Source of the DNA: Gnetum montanum
Lineage: Eukaryota; Streptophyta; Gnetopsida; Gnetales; Gnetaceae
Length of the DNA: 64,000 nucleotides
NCBI GenBank assembly: GCA_015680685.1
Contig: MNCI01001919.1
Coordinates: 129,437-193,436, forward strand
Direction of reading: 5' to 3'
This document shows, piece by piece, positions 12,190 through 23,926 of this stretch (its first letter is position 1; each line of letters opens with the position of its first letter). Under the pieces are notes generated by a model. It was not told where the DNA came from and did no database searches. It was given only the letters and a program-made list of their open reading frames with translations. The position numbers were made by a program, and so were the translations under genes.

Positions 12190-13571
12190 GGTGCCAAAGC
12201 TTTAGTCTTACCTAGGCCATAGGCCCCTTTTGTCATTAAGGTATCACCACAGAGACCCATCACACCCATTATAGTTAGGGCCCCCCAACATGCTACTGCA
12301 ACAACTCAGACACCCTTTGTTATCAGGGTGCCAAAACATATAGACTTCCCATCTATCTAGAGTTTAGTGGTGGGAACTGCATCACAACCTTCTTGCTCAA
12401 GGAGGCATGATGAATGTCTAGCAAATAATATGACTAGGGAATACACTACACTAGGCCCCCCCTAAGCCCACCCCTTTGTTGGTAATTCCTATGGCCTTAT
12501 TGCCAAAAGCCACCTACATGCACATGTGCACACAACAATCTACCCCTGAGGCTCAAAAGCCCATAGTTTAGCCAAAATCCTTACCTCCTCCCCTTTAGGA
12601 AATCTATCTTTTAAGACATATAGAGGAAACAAAAACCACCAAACACCTAGATGGTGGAAAAGATTTCTTAAACATACTCACACAACTTAGACAGGCTTTA
12701 AAATAGAAAAATACAACTTTAAGTTTGTACAATTTAATAATGACTTCTGTGGCACATCATGAGGCTTTAACTTTCATGTTGGAATTTGTTCCTATTAAGG
12801 AAGATATGCTAGAAAAGGAAGAGCCATCCATGTTGTCATGATGCCACCTATGGCTAAAGAGCCATGATCAACCCCTTTAACTTTTCATGATGAAGCCATT
12901 AAAGCTGATCTTGAAAGAGGTAAAGTAACCACTGCCCCTATGTTTTTAACAATTTAGGTAGGTCAATACAAGATTTGTAGGGTGCATGTTGATGATGGGG
13001 CTGCAACCAACATAATTCCATTCTCTGTTGTTGACAAGCTAAGTGGATCAAATCAGGCCCACAACAACTTCTTGTTTGAAGTCATTCAATGAGGCATGCA
13101 TTGTGGTCAAAGGAACCATCACTATCAATTTCATGGTAGGGGATCAATTTTCCACTAATGCAGAATTCCTTGTGATAGAAGAGATGCCTAGGTTCAATTT
13201 AATTTTAGAACAATCTTGGTTAGCCTAATTAATGGTTCTCTTTACCAATACACCAAGAGATCCACTTACCCTATGAAGGTAGAGAAGTGGTGATCTTTGG
13301 TGATGATGGAGCCCCTCGGGCCATCAACAATATAGATATAGAGAAATGGTGGGAGATAGAAGTCTTCGAAGATGCATCACTTATTTTCAATACGACCCAA
13401 CATTGTTTAGCAAGAAAACCAAACAAAACTAATGATTTGCGCAAGGAAACTACATGGGCAGAGTTGCCTTTTTTAGTGGTAGATGACAACTTAGAAGAGT
13501 ATTTCCTCAAGTCTTCCAAGTCCTATGCCTTGCCTAACCCACATCATGTTAGGAAACATTTACATGATTAG
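12190..13571 (+). pseudogene. gag-protease linker and aspartic protease remnant of element B
   Basis: Retroviral-type aspartic protease that would cleave the polyprotein. The linker (12190-12680) is proline-rich and broken. The catalytic block VHVDDGAATNIIP lies at about 12982-13020 and keeps the D-[DT]-G core that A has lost. The flap and second half follow: a GTITINFMVGDQF block and FNLILEQSWLA, where A reads FNLILGRSWLA. A tail at 13287-13571 encodes GDDGAPRAINNI and WAELPF, both aligned with A. At least two frameshifts split the region. Confidence 0.8.
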
Positions 13572-13659
13572 GGCATGTCCCTACTTTACTCCTTTACTTA
13601 TCCTTAATGCTTTTGTTTGTACAGTTTCAATTTTTCCTTATGTTTACATTTTGAGTTAG

Positions 13660-14170
13660 TTAAATAGCTTGAAATGACCTTAAACTATCGCATGGCCCAA
13701 AATGACCTTAAACTATCACATGCTCCACCAAGGTCCAAAATTGGCAATTCACTTTCTATTACAACTACAACTATAGCCTGAAATGGCCTTAAACTAGCTA
13801 TGGCCTGAAACCGCCTTAAACTATCACATGGCTTGGGACAACCTTAAACTATCACAAGGCCTAGAATGGCCTTAAACTATCACATGGCCTGGAACAACCT
13901 TAAACTATCGCATGGCCCACCAAGGCCCAAAACTGGCAACCCACTTTCTATTGCAGCTATAGCTATGGCCTGAAATAGGCTTAAACTAGCTATAGTCCAA
14001 AATGGCCTTGAACTAGCTATGACCCGAAACGGCCTTAAACTATCGCACGACTTAGAATGACCTTAAACTATTGCATGGCCTAGAATGGCCTCAAACTATT
14101 GCATAGCTTGGAACAACCTTAAACTATCCCATGGTCCAAAATGGCCTTAAACTAGAGCATGGGGCCTACA
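13660..14170 (+). repeat. 28-bp tandem repeat array after B protease
   Basis: About 15 imperfect copies of a 28-bp unit of the form cctgaaatggccttaaacta + tcacatgg, with start-to-start spacing 28 (for example 13860 and 13888). Two copies are broken by a longer 'ccaaggcccaaaactggcaa' unit. The core CTTAAACTA recurs in arrays at 18350-18520 and 22075-22400 and in A. It is not a CRISPR array: no unique spacers separate the units. Confidence 0.9.
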
Positions 14171-16560
14171 AGGGGCCTAACTACAACAACAAAAACACTA
14201 GGCAAAGGAAATAAAACATGCATCTTACCTTTCATTAAACTATAAATGAAATACATAGTTCAAAATTATATCCATATATAGAGTTGCAATATTTCCCAAC
14301 AATGGGGTTACATTTCAAACATTTTTTTTAAGTATCAATGTATAGGCTATGGCTTCTCTCCTTTGTATTTATTTGCCACTCCACTATGTCCTACATCTTC
14401 AACTGGATCTTGCATAGGCCAAGGAACAAAACAATAAATTGATGGATAAGTAAGAAAACATATGAGGTTATCATGAAATAAATTGTAATAGAGTAGACCT
14501 AACCAACCTGATATCGGTCTGCATCCATTTTTGGTAGTATTCTGTTAAGGCTAGATTCCAAGCACTAGAGGATTTCTTCCTCAATCAAATTAGCCCAGTC
14601 TTCCTCCCCTAATCCAATGCCTACTAAGATTTTCCCTTTCTCCATAGCTTTCCATGTGGGTGACCCCAAAGAAAATGTAGTAGAAGTGGCCTCCCTGGAA
14701 GGCATGATCATTTCCCTCTCTGGGGATTCACTAACCACTAAATGCTTCATAAATATGTTATAAGCATGGGTAGCACCAATTGTGTTAAGGAAAAACTCAT
14801 GACCTTGACATTCTATAGACTCATCTCTGTACTTTTGGTAGTAGGCAACACATTCCATTTTGTATATATGCTTATGATTATTTTGTGCTTTCCCCCATTC
14901 ATATACCTTGGCACTATAATCTTTTCAATCTTGGTTCTTTTAAGCCCTCCTTAATGATTTTATTGTCTTCACAGTGAGATGTGTCCCCCTCACTACATTT
15001 TGTGTGTTGGGGGGAGCCTCTCCAAGGCTATCATGTGCATGGAAGTATGGTCCTACCAAGTCCTTGATCATCATGGAAAAATACTTTCCAATAGCTTTTG
15101 GAGGATCCTGAGATCAAGTAGTGTAGAATATGTGGTGGATCCATGGCTTGGATATTTGGGTACGATCTTGTACCACCCATATCCCATTCTCTTGAACCAC
15201 CAAAAATTCTAAAAATTTGCACAAACATGCTATAAAAAATGCAAAGTGCACATGAGAACATGCCTCTAGTTTATTATGTAGCTTGATCATCTCAACTTGT
15301 AAGCCTTCCACAAGATATTTAGTGCAATTGTACCACATCCCCTCTTCCATGACATCTCTCATGATCCAGGCCTATTCTACCCCAAGAACATTTCCTTGGG
15401 AGAGTAGCTTGGGAAAATCATGAGCTTGAAAAATAGGGTAAATATCCTTGGCCACCTCTAATTTAAATTTTTTCATATAAATACCCTTGCAATCCTTATT
15501 AGTGCCTAGCCATTCTTCAATGTTCCCTCGGTGGTTCAAATCCTTGCTGGTCTTTTCACCCATGGGTAAACCATCAGAGGGAACACCAAAGAGATCTAAA
15601 AAGGGATCATCAATGATCTAAGAAATCACTCACACATTATAAACATGTGTGCAAAAATAGTCAGTGCTTTCCATAAAGGAATCAACAAGGGTAATCATTT
15701 CTGCTGCTAGGATGCTTAGGTTCATAGGCAAAAAGAGATCCATAAGCCTAGCCTCTTGAACATTTTGGACAATGTTTGCTAGGGAGGCATTGCATAACCA
15801 ACACTATGACTCCTCTACTTCATCATATTAAAAGAGAAGGTTAGCCTTAGTACGCCCTAAGGCAGTCATAGTAACCTCCTGGGACTTGGTTTCCATTGCA
15901 ATAGGTAAAAATAAAGTTAGTTGGGTAATAGACAAATAAATCATCATCAAGAATACATGAAAATAAACACATAGCATAACTTGCCTGGCACAAACAGTAT
16001 AGGGAATGTTGGTATTGGAATAGATACTTCTTCTGTAGTGGGTATCTAGCAGGATGTGCACTCCCCATCTAACCACCTAAGTTCTTAACACTTCGCATAA
16101 GATTTAGAGTACTTTGTCAGGTAAATCCTCATGTTTTTCCCTAGTTGCTCTATGACACCAGCCTGTATGTTCTCAGTAGATGAGAAATCTTGTAGGGACA
16201 TTTTGACCAAGGCCAATGCCCCTCTCTATCATGGAGACCATCCTTATCAATCAAAAATCTAGCAATAGTAAAATAGCAATAAGCATTTGAAATCATACAA
16301 GGAAAAAAATGAAATTTTCATTATCCCAATAAAGGCTTACCCTCTAGCAAAATAGATAGTTCCAGGTGGATTTTGAAAGGCTATGTGCATATGGCGCATG
16401 ATGAACAAAGTATTAAATTTATGATAGCATTTGAATTCTTGCATTTCCCAAATCTAATGCAAGGGTCTTAGACCTTTTAGGCGTTGACTCGAGCTCCCTA
16501 CCCTTTCACCCTTAGTAGGTCCATCTATCATGAATTTCAAAATGCCTCAGTTTTTCCTAG
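14171..16560 (-). pseudogene. Antisense gene remnant of element B
   Basis: Minus-strand gene opposite in direction to gag-pol, colinear with the better preserved gene in A (33469-36601). Aligned blocks in order: a basic SSSQRLKGLRP stretch (about 16500), FSSTENIQAGV (about 16190), then an interruption where A has intron 1, then GRTKANLLF (about 15860), EARLMDLFLPM, LFGVPSDGLP, IEEWLG, IYPIFQAHDFPKLLSQG, MRDVMEEG, FAFFIACL, ISKPWIHHIF (ending about 15114), and ESPEREM with WANLIEEEIL (14565-14750). B lacks the 1 kb that encodes exons 3-4 and the coiled coil in A. Protein-level agreement across both copies shows this strand was once coding. No function is known to me. Confidence 0.75.
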
Positions 16561-18300
16561 GTAATAAGGTCTCAACCAAGATGCCTACTACTTTAGCAAA
16601 TATGTGTGACCACATCATGATGCTAAAGTGGTGAAGCAAGAATTCCAAGAACTCTTGGGCACCCTCCTAGAACTAGACCGCCTAGTTCCCTACTCATGCA
16701 TGTGGTGCAGGGACATTGGGCATAGGGGTGCTTATATAGCATAAGACCCTTACAAGCTCAATTATGATGAGTATTGGCTTCAGCATGACCCTTCATTATC
16801 ACATAAAAATGTTAGTATTGGAAAAAAAAGGTAATAAAAACACCAAAGGTAGTTGACAAATGACAAAAAAAAACTCTTTTTCCTCTAAAAAATTCTTCTA
16901 AGTGTCAATCACACTCTCGTGGAGCATGACAATTTGGAAACAAAAAATTCTTAAGTGTTGGTTATGCTCCTGTAGAGCATGATAGTTTTGAGGAAAAAAA
17001 TTTTCTATGTTGGTTATGCTCCCATAGAGTGTGAAAATTCTAGAGAAAATTTTTTTTATCATGTTCCATGGAGCATAAAAAACCTAAGACATAATCGAAT
17101 GAATTTTATTTAAGTGTCTATCATGCCCCTTTGGTGTCCCTCATAGCATAGCAGCTACATCCCATGTAGCATAGAAAGTGTAGCATAGAAACTGTCCTAC
17201 ATAGCGTAGCAGTTGTGTCCCATGTATCGTAGCAATTACACTTAACTAAAAACATGAACAAAGTTTGGACGACACTCCCAATGAGCATAGAAATGGAGGC
17301 ATGAAATTATTTTTCAACTTGCAAGTTACTCTATCAGGGATGCTGCAGAGCTTGAGAGCTAATGTGAGACACCTACAAAACCCTTGCCCTACTCCACCAT
17401 GAAAAACAAAAAAGAAAAAAATCCTATCATGCAACATGAAATGCATAGTTTCAAAAACCCTTCCCCATGTGCTACGCTACACAGGATGTGTAAAACCCCC
17501 ATTCTACAGCACTACATGGGACACAATAGAACCCTTGTCTCAACCAACCCTGTCTAGCACCTAGAAGCATGTGATGGAAACCCTTGCCATTACCACAATG
17601 TAGAACAAGAGGGAAAAGGGAAAAATTGTGCATGCACCACCTCCAACTATGGTGGCGGTGGTGGTGGCCATGATGTGATGGCCAAGACCATGGTAGTGGC
17701 AGCCACAGTGTAATGGCCGTAGCAGCCATGGCAAAGGTGACAACAACAATGGTCCCTGTTAAAAAAATAATAAAACAAAACAACACACAAGGAGGTTGTG
17801 TAACAACCTACCTAGCAAATGGTGCCTCTAGACATTCTCCAATGTATGCCCTTGGGAGACATTGTAGAATGCACTCACCTTCATCCACATTAGTGTGGCT
17901 AGGGTGTCTATGCTTATCTCTGCATGCCATTGATTCAATGTCAAGCTTTGGTTTTCATTGTTATGCTCTATGAGTGATACGCTCTACTCTGAACTATGCT
18001 ACGCTATGAACTATTAGCTTCAATGGTGAAAATGATAGGTTTACCATGGGTAAACCCCTATTTATACCCTTCCTGGTTATATGACACATCATCCTCCTAG
18101 GATGTTCTGTGTCCCATAAGTAATGTGGGATGCTTCATGTCCTACACGTAATGTAGGATGTTATGTGTCCCACGCATAATGCAAAACATTCTGTGTCCCG
18201 CATGTAGCATTAAATATCCCACATCCCATGTAGTGTAACACATATATTTTCTTTAAAAAAATTTTAAAATTTTTTTACATTTCTTCTACGTATTAAAGGA
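16561..18300 (-). other. B-specific 1.5-kb segment with a minus-strand TATA box
   Basis: A has only about 400 bp between antisense exon 1 and RT; B has about 2 kb. On the minus strand a TATAAATA box (18059-18066) sits just downstream of a 28-bp tandem repeat (18095-18215), followed by copies of a 'gctatgctac/gtagcgtag' motif like those in the B LTR, and then by the antisense gene. It could be the promoter and leader of the antisense gene or a solo LTR inserted on the minus strand; I could not find clear termini. Short ORFs inside are low-complexity and not credible. Confidence 0.4.
18095..18215 (-). repeat. Four tandem 28-bp units upstream of an antisense TATA box
   Basis: Four diverged copies of a unit like ggatgttctgtgtcccataa + gtaatgt, beginning near 18098, 18126, 18155 and 18183. 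They lie immediately upstream, on the minus strand, of TATAAATA at 18059-18066, a position typical for promoter-proximal elements. Confidence 0.7.
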
Positions 18301-18530
18301 ACATCTAGTTCAACCCCGTACTGCAAACCTTTCAAGTTTATCTTAAGATTTACACTTTATGCACACCACGATCTGATAAGACCTTAAATTGGCAGTTTCA
18401 AAATTTTGTTTACACTTCATAGTGATGGTCTACTAAGACCTTAAACTAGCCACTTTAAAATTCTGTTCATACTACACACATAGTGATGGTCTACTAAGAC
18501 CTTAAACTAGCAATTTTGAGATACTTCATA
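18300..18530 (+). repeat. TTAAACTAGC-type repeats before B pol
   Basis: Two to three copies of a longer unit carrying 'tgatggtctactaagacc' and 'ttaaactagc', just upstream of the pol exon. The core matches the arrays at 13660-14170 and 22075-22400. Confidence 0.75.
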
Positions 18531-18610
18531 GTTACTTTATATGCACTTGATTTCATTTTGCTCTATTAGACAGGTACCACTTGATGCTTCTTTGGTTTTT
18601 TGGTCATTTT

Positions 18611-18616
18611 TCAGGA
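18611..18616 (+). other. Splice-acceptor-like site before B pol
   Basis: catttttcag followed by gatcatt, 15 bases before the pol ATG. A has attttgtag followed by gataatt, 12 bases before its ATG. The alignment of a pyrimidine-rich AG and the following GATxATT in two diverged copies suggests a conserved 3' splice site, as known for the intron between protease and RT in Ogre-type elements. The donor was not identified. Confidence 0.5.
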
Positions 18617-18628
18617 TCATTTGGAAAA

Positions 18629-20250
18629 ATGAGTACACACGAGGATCTTTTTTTACCTTTAATCTTGATTGGACCCCATGGAAGACTCATGAGATGTATG
18701 AACATAGAGTTGGTGAACTTTGAATCACCTCCTTCTGACCTCAACATAGCATCCTTAGAAATGTTACTAGATTGGCGGGAACATCTAGTTCAGGCCCTAA
18801 ACTTAGAAGCTATTGATGTAACTGAAGATTTACTCATAGAAATCCACGTGATGACATGCAAGGGTGAGGCGAGAACACTAAAACTTACCTCTTTACTGGA
18901 GCCAAAAATCCAGTAGAATATCTCTAGAGTCCTCAATGATAATGTCAAAGTGTTTTCATGGTCTAATGAAGATATGCTAGGCTTAGAACTTTGCATAATA
19001 CAACACAACATTATCTTAGATCCACATGTCAAGGCATTTAAACAAAAATCTTGCAAAATTAAGCCATAAATTGCATTTTCCATATGCAATTAAATTACTA
19101 AACTCTACCAAGTTGGGTTCATCCACGCAATTGATTACACAAATTGGGTATCAAATATCATGGTTGTTCCTAAGAAAATTGGCGGTATACGCATCTACAT
19201 AGACTTTCAATATTTAAACAAGGAAACCATCGAAGATGATTTCCCATTGTCCAATATCGACCAACTTGTCAATACTACCACTACCAATGCCTTGTTATCC
19301 TTCATGGATGGGTTCTTAGGGTAGAACCAAATCTATATAAACCCATAACATCAACTTGCTACCACCTTCATGACCCCTTGGGGAACATTTTTTTATACGA
19401 TGATGCCATTTGGGCTAAAAAATGCTGGAGTAACATACTAACGTGCAATGACTTACATTTTTAATGATTATCTTTTAGAATAGCTAAATGACTATGTGGA
19501 AAATATAGCAGTCAAATCCAAGAAAGCTCCTAATCATGCAAGTGACTTGAACCTGGTCCTTCAATGCTACCATATGCATGACCTTTGTCTTAATCCCAAA
19601 AAATGTATCTTCAGCATGAAAACTAGGCATATGCTAGGCTTCATAGTATTAGAAATAGGAATACGTGTAGACCCAAACAAAGTTATGGCCATTATCAACT
19701 TAGCACCACTTGAAAACCTTAAAGAGCTATGCAGATTGCAAGGTAGGGTACAGTTCATAAGAAGGTTTGTCACAAGATTGACTGATAAGTTGCACCCAAT
19801 GCAACACCTACTCAAAAAAAGAGCCAACTTTAAGTGGACAAACTAATGCCAAGAGGCATTCGATAACTTGAAAAAAGAGCTTGTTCATCTCCCTACCATT
19901 CATCCTCCACAAAGAGATAAGCCTTTCTACATTTACCTTGCAACTTTAGATATGTCCATTTCTACCTTGCTCTATCAAAAGAGAGACAATGGTTCTGAGA
20001 AAAAATACAATGATGTAGAGAAAAATTGTCTTGCCTTAGTATTTGCACTCAAAAAATGGAGACATTACCTATTTCGTAACCAGGACAACATCATTTGCAA
20101 AAGTAATATACTTAGGGGGATTACAACCAACATATATGAATGTAGTAGAATAGCCAGATGGAAAGAAATAATGGTGGAATTTGACCTACATTTTGTAACG
20201 TAGTCATCGACAAAGGGTCAAGCAATAGCCACGCAACTTATGGCTTCACC
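18629..20250 (+). pseudogene. pol: Reverse transcriptase and first RNase H of element B
   Basis: Copies genomic RNA into DNA. The frame opens with MSTHEDLF at 18629 and stays in register throughout, broken only by stops. RT blocks: IKP*I (finger), GFIHAIDYTNWVSNIMVVPKK, GGIRIYIDF, LLSFMDGF, TFFYTMMPFGLKN, and the active-site box, here YVENIAV (about 19490-19510) instead of YVDD, so the metal-binding aspartates are lost. The connection and first RNase H (19868-20203) include DKPFYIYLAT, ALKKWRHYLF and ARWKEIMVEFDLH. Stops are mostly TAG/TAA at positions where A has Gln or Trp. Confidence 0.88.
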
Positions 20251-20299
20251 TAAAAATGACCAGGCAACGATAGATCCTAAATTCCTAGATGAATATGTT

Positions 20300-20740
20300 A
20301 GCAGTAGAAGTCCAATACCTATAGACTTTGAGGCCATTTTACACTTTGAAAGTACCTCAACCACACAAGGTGGTAGTGTCGCTGCTTTTATCACACTTCC
20401 CTCCAGAGAGATCTAACCTTTCATGTACCACTTTGCATTTCTTTGCATAAATAATGTAGTAGAATATGAGGGTCTCCTTAAGGGAATTCTAGCAACTTAG
20501 GAGTTAGGGATCCAAAATATAACAATATGAGGTGATTCATAGTTAGTCATTAACCAAGTCACAGAGGTCTATGCCTATAAAGCACAACACTTGCAACCTT
20601 GCTATGATCTGGAAAAATGCTTACTGAAACAATTTGCAACCTTAGATGTTTAGCACATTCCCCACAATGAAAAAATTATAGCTAACGCATTGGCCACTTT
20701 AGCTTTAAGCATATCACCAAATATATTTTTTGCATTACCC
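20300..20740 (+). pseudogene. Second (archaeal-type) RNase H of element B
   Basis: A second RNase H directly after the first is the hallmark of the Tat branch. Blocks: ILHFESTSTTQGGSVAAFI, where A has LYFNGAS; NNVVEYEGLLKGIL, with the catalytic Glu kept; GDS*LVINQV, with the catalytic Asp kept; and a C-terminal NALATLALS. The first catalytic Asp is replaced by Glu-Ser. It is in the same frame as RT. Confidence 0.8.
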
Positions 20741-20759
20741 ACTTAAATAGTGGATTGCA

Positions 20760-22047
20760 CAAACCCTATCATTCACATCACAAGTATCATGTCTGTAAGT
20801 GCAACCCACACTCAAGAATGGTATGATGACATCAAAGCATACCACCAACATGGTGAGCCTCCACAAACCTTAACATCTACCCAAAAGGACACAATGAGAA
20901 AATGAGCACAACAATATGTCCTCATAGGTGGCAATGCTTTATGTCGTAGATCTTATGACAAGATACTACTAACATGTGTTAGTGGCAATGAAGCACAATG
21001 AATCGTTGATCAAGCCCATGAGGAACTATGTGGAGGACATTTAGCTCCTAGGGAAATGGCAACAAAAATTAGACATCCAGGCTACTACTAGCCTTATATG
21101 GAACGTGATTATGTTTCCAACATCAAAACATGTGATGTATGCTAATGGCATGGGAATCTAATCCATATATCACCTACTAATTTGCACACTATGAAAATCA
21201 CATGGCCCTTTCAATGTTGGGGATTAGATATCATAGGGCCCATAATGCCTAATTCTTTTTTAGGACATAGCTTTATTATTACCACAACTGAGTATTTCAC
21301 GAAGTGGGTAGAAGCTATTCCCTTTAGGAAGACCACATCCCAACAGGTTTGCAAATTCATCTTGGAGAATATAGTAATCCAATTCAGCCTCCCTATGACT
21401 ATCATTACAAACAATGGGCCACAATTTAGTAGCATAGAAACTAAAGCTTTCTATGAAAACCTTGGCATTAAACACTCCTTCTTGTCACCATACTATCCTC
21501 AAGAAAATGGCCAAGTGGAAGCCACTAATCAGGCCATTGTCAACCTTCTAAAGAAGATGCTTAGTAATAGCAAATGACGATGGCATGAGTAACTCATCTA
21601 CGCACTTTGGGCCTACCACACAACATGTAGAATTGCAACAAGTAAGACACTATATAGTCTTGTATATGGATCTGAAGCAGTATTGCCTCTTGAATTTTAG
21701 GTCCCATTGCTTCACATGATCCTCTCAAACTTCATGGATGAGGCTCAAAATGAGTTGAGAATCATTGATTTTAACTCTATGGAGGAAGAGCACATCCAAA
21801 TGGTTAATTGCATCGAGTGGTATCAAGATAAAAAATGGCAAAAGCACCATCACAATCTGCACCAATGCCCAATCGAGAAAGGGGATCTAGTCCTCAAAGC
21901 TATTCGTTAACCCACGAACAAGTTCTTGGCTAACCAGGAAAGGCCTTTAAGGTGTATGAAAGTGGAGCTTTTAGGCTTGCTGACTTAGAAGACAATGAGT
22001 TTACAAATCTGGTTAACCACTTGTACCTGAATCTGTATTATACCTAA
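20760..22047 (+). pseudogene. int: Integrase of element B
   Basis: Would insert the cDNA into the genome. An HHCC zinc-binding region (AHEELCGGH ... KTCDVC) is followed by the core WGLDIIGPIMPNSF (first Asp), ITNNGPQFSS (second catalytic Asp changed to Asn, codon 21410-21412) and YYPQENGQVEATNQAI (Glu kept). The C-terminal part has GDLVLKAIR; one frameshift near 21950 precedes the end NLVNHLYLNLYYT. Up to that point the whole pol from 18629 holds a single frame. Confidence 0.87.
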
Positions 22048-22074
22048 CATGCAATATTGTGTCAATAATAAAGC

Positions 22075-22400
22075 AAGGTAAATAGAACATCTACTACAAC
22101 ATTAAATTGGCACAGAATTTCTGCAACAATGTTAAACTGGCACAAAACATCTACAATGACATTAAACTAGCACAGAAAATTTGATACAATGTTAAATTGG
22201 CATAGACCATCTACTATGATGTTAAACTAGCATAGAATGTCCTTGGCCCATGACATGAAACTGGCACCCACAACATGGTCTATTATGACTTTAAACTAGC
22301 ATAGCATGGTTTTCTTAGACCTTAAACTCAATTCACAGTTTGCTGGGACCTTAAACTAGCACAACCATTCATCTACCAAGACCTAAAATTGGGTTTGTAA
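22075..22400 (+). repeat. Tandem repeats after B integrase
   Basis: About ten imperfect units of roughly 30-35 bp of the form 'catctacaatgacattaaac' + 'tggcacaga'. They correspond in position and core (AAACTGGCA / AAACTAGC) to the array at 40470-40965 in A. Confidence 0.85.
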
Positions 22401-23910
22401 TCTAGCATCTATGGTTCAACCTACAAGGTCTTGTGAACAAGTGAGCGACAATACTTTCCATCTTTCATTGCTTGCCCACACCTCCTGGGCAAGATGGGGT
22501 GGGATTTTGTAGTTCTAGAATGAAGTTCATGTTACGAAGGAAAATCCCTCTGGGGCATTTGCAATGTCATCATCCCTGGCATCTTGCTGATCCTCCGAAG
22601 ATGTTGTTGGGCATCTTTCTAACCTTTCAGAGCTACTACCACCATCATCAATCATCTTGGTCATAGCTCTCTTTGTCAACACCTCCCACTGAAGCCCCAA
22701 CAATATTGTGGCCCAGCCACAACGTTGCCATCCTACAACCCTCACCATTGTTAGAGTCTAGAAGAGCATTCAACAACTTGGCTTCTCACCTTGCTACTAA
22801 ATTTCCTGACTCCCACATTTGGTAAGGATTCTTGAGCACCTACATCATCATTACTCCTAGCCTCTTGAGTGTTCACTTCTAGTGTGGCTACGAGAGTTTT
22901 CCAACTTGCCACTACCAATGCTTGTACTATCTTTCCTACTTTGGACATTGCACACACCGAACATAGAACTTGTATCCCTTGTAGTGTCCTAGGTAGGAAG
23001 GACTTCACCCTCACTTCACATGGTGGTTGTTTTATCTAGTTTTATCTATGTTGTATTTGTAGGATAAAGATTGTATGACATCATTTAGAAATGCATTTCA
23101 CCATGAGAAGGAGACATTGCATTGTTCTAATGTACTCGCTTTAGTTGGCCTAGCTACTTGAGAGTGCATATCCTAATATCCCCTCAACTAACCTAACCTC
23201 TACCTCCTACTCTTGCAATTTTTAACATCCCTTGTAAGCTTCCCCAATGTACATGAAACCATTTCCTGCATTTAACCACTAAACCCATGATGGACGTAAC
23301 ACAACTTATCCCATGGGAAGCCTTTGTAGGCTAGTCAATGCCCCACTCGAATGTAACACAACTCATCCTAGGGAGGGAACACCTATCCTACAATGATGAT
23401 ATGGTTACCTTCAAGTGGATATGGGTGTGCAATTCTCCTACAAAAAAAAAAACAAAAAATAAGAAGAAAGAATAAAAATGAGAAAAGGAGAAAATGAGAC
23501 AAGATGGGTGCCCAAGTTAAATGGCATAGTTACTATTTCACAACTGTCTTAGCCCTAGATCGACCATCTCCAGCCACTCCAATGAGAGGTTGAAATCCAA
23601 AGGGAAAGACACCTATGCATGCTAACTCCATCACAAGCACTCTAATGAGGGATCATGTTATGAAAACATGCCATCGTGGCATTACATCTCATAGCTACCC
23701 ATTCCATCCAAACTATCCCTTGTCCCCCTAACCCATTCTTCCTAAACATATCCCCTAGTCCCTTCCACACTTCCATGCTTCACTTCCCTGGCACTCTCAA
23801 GCAATGTGAAGCATCATCTAAGTTGGCACTGATGAATGGTGTTATTTTCCTATTCATCATGGTGTTTTGTATTCTTTGTTGAAATCTCTCAGGCCAATAA
23901 TCCAGATGTG
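22401..23910. other. 3' untranslated region of element B
   Basis: No sense ORF. Alignable in patches with A 40960-42120, for example 'gtgttttgtattctttg' near 23862-23880 and a block with 'cttgctgatcctccgaag'. On the minus strand an S/D-rich stretch (SERLERCPTTSSEDQQDA, near 22600) has a faint counterpart in A near 41080-41160, but support for a gene is weak. Confidence 0.5.
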
Positions 23911-23926
23911 AACAAAGAGGGGCCAA
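23911..23926 (+). other. Polypurine tract of element B
   Basis: aacaaagaggggccaa directly before the 3' LTR; primes plus-strand synthesis. Identical to the A tract (aacaaagaggggccat) except the last base. Confidence 0.9.

Noticed and set aside
13660-14170. Regular 28-bp repeats reminiscent of a CRISPR array
   Set aside because: Units are contiguous and degenerate, without unique spacers, and lie inside a plant retrotransposon.
17472-17786. Minus-strand 104-aa frame with His/Trp-rich text
   Set aside because: Arises from a local GGTGG/CCATG-rich stretch; no conservation in A and low complexity.
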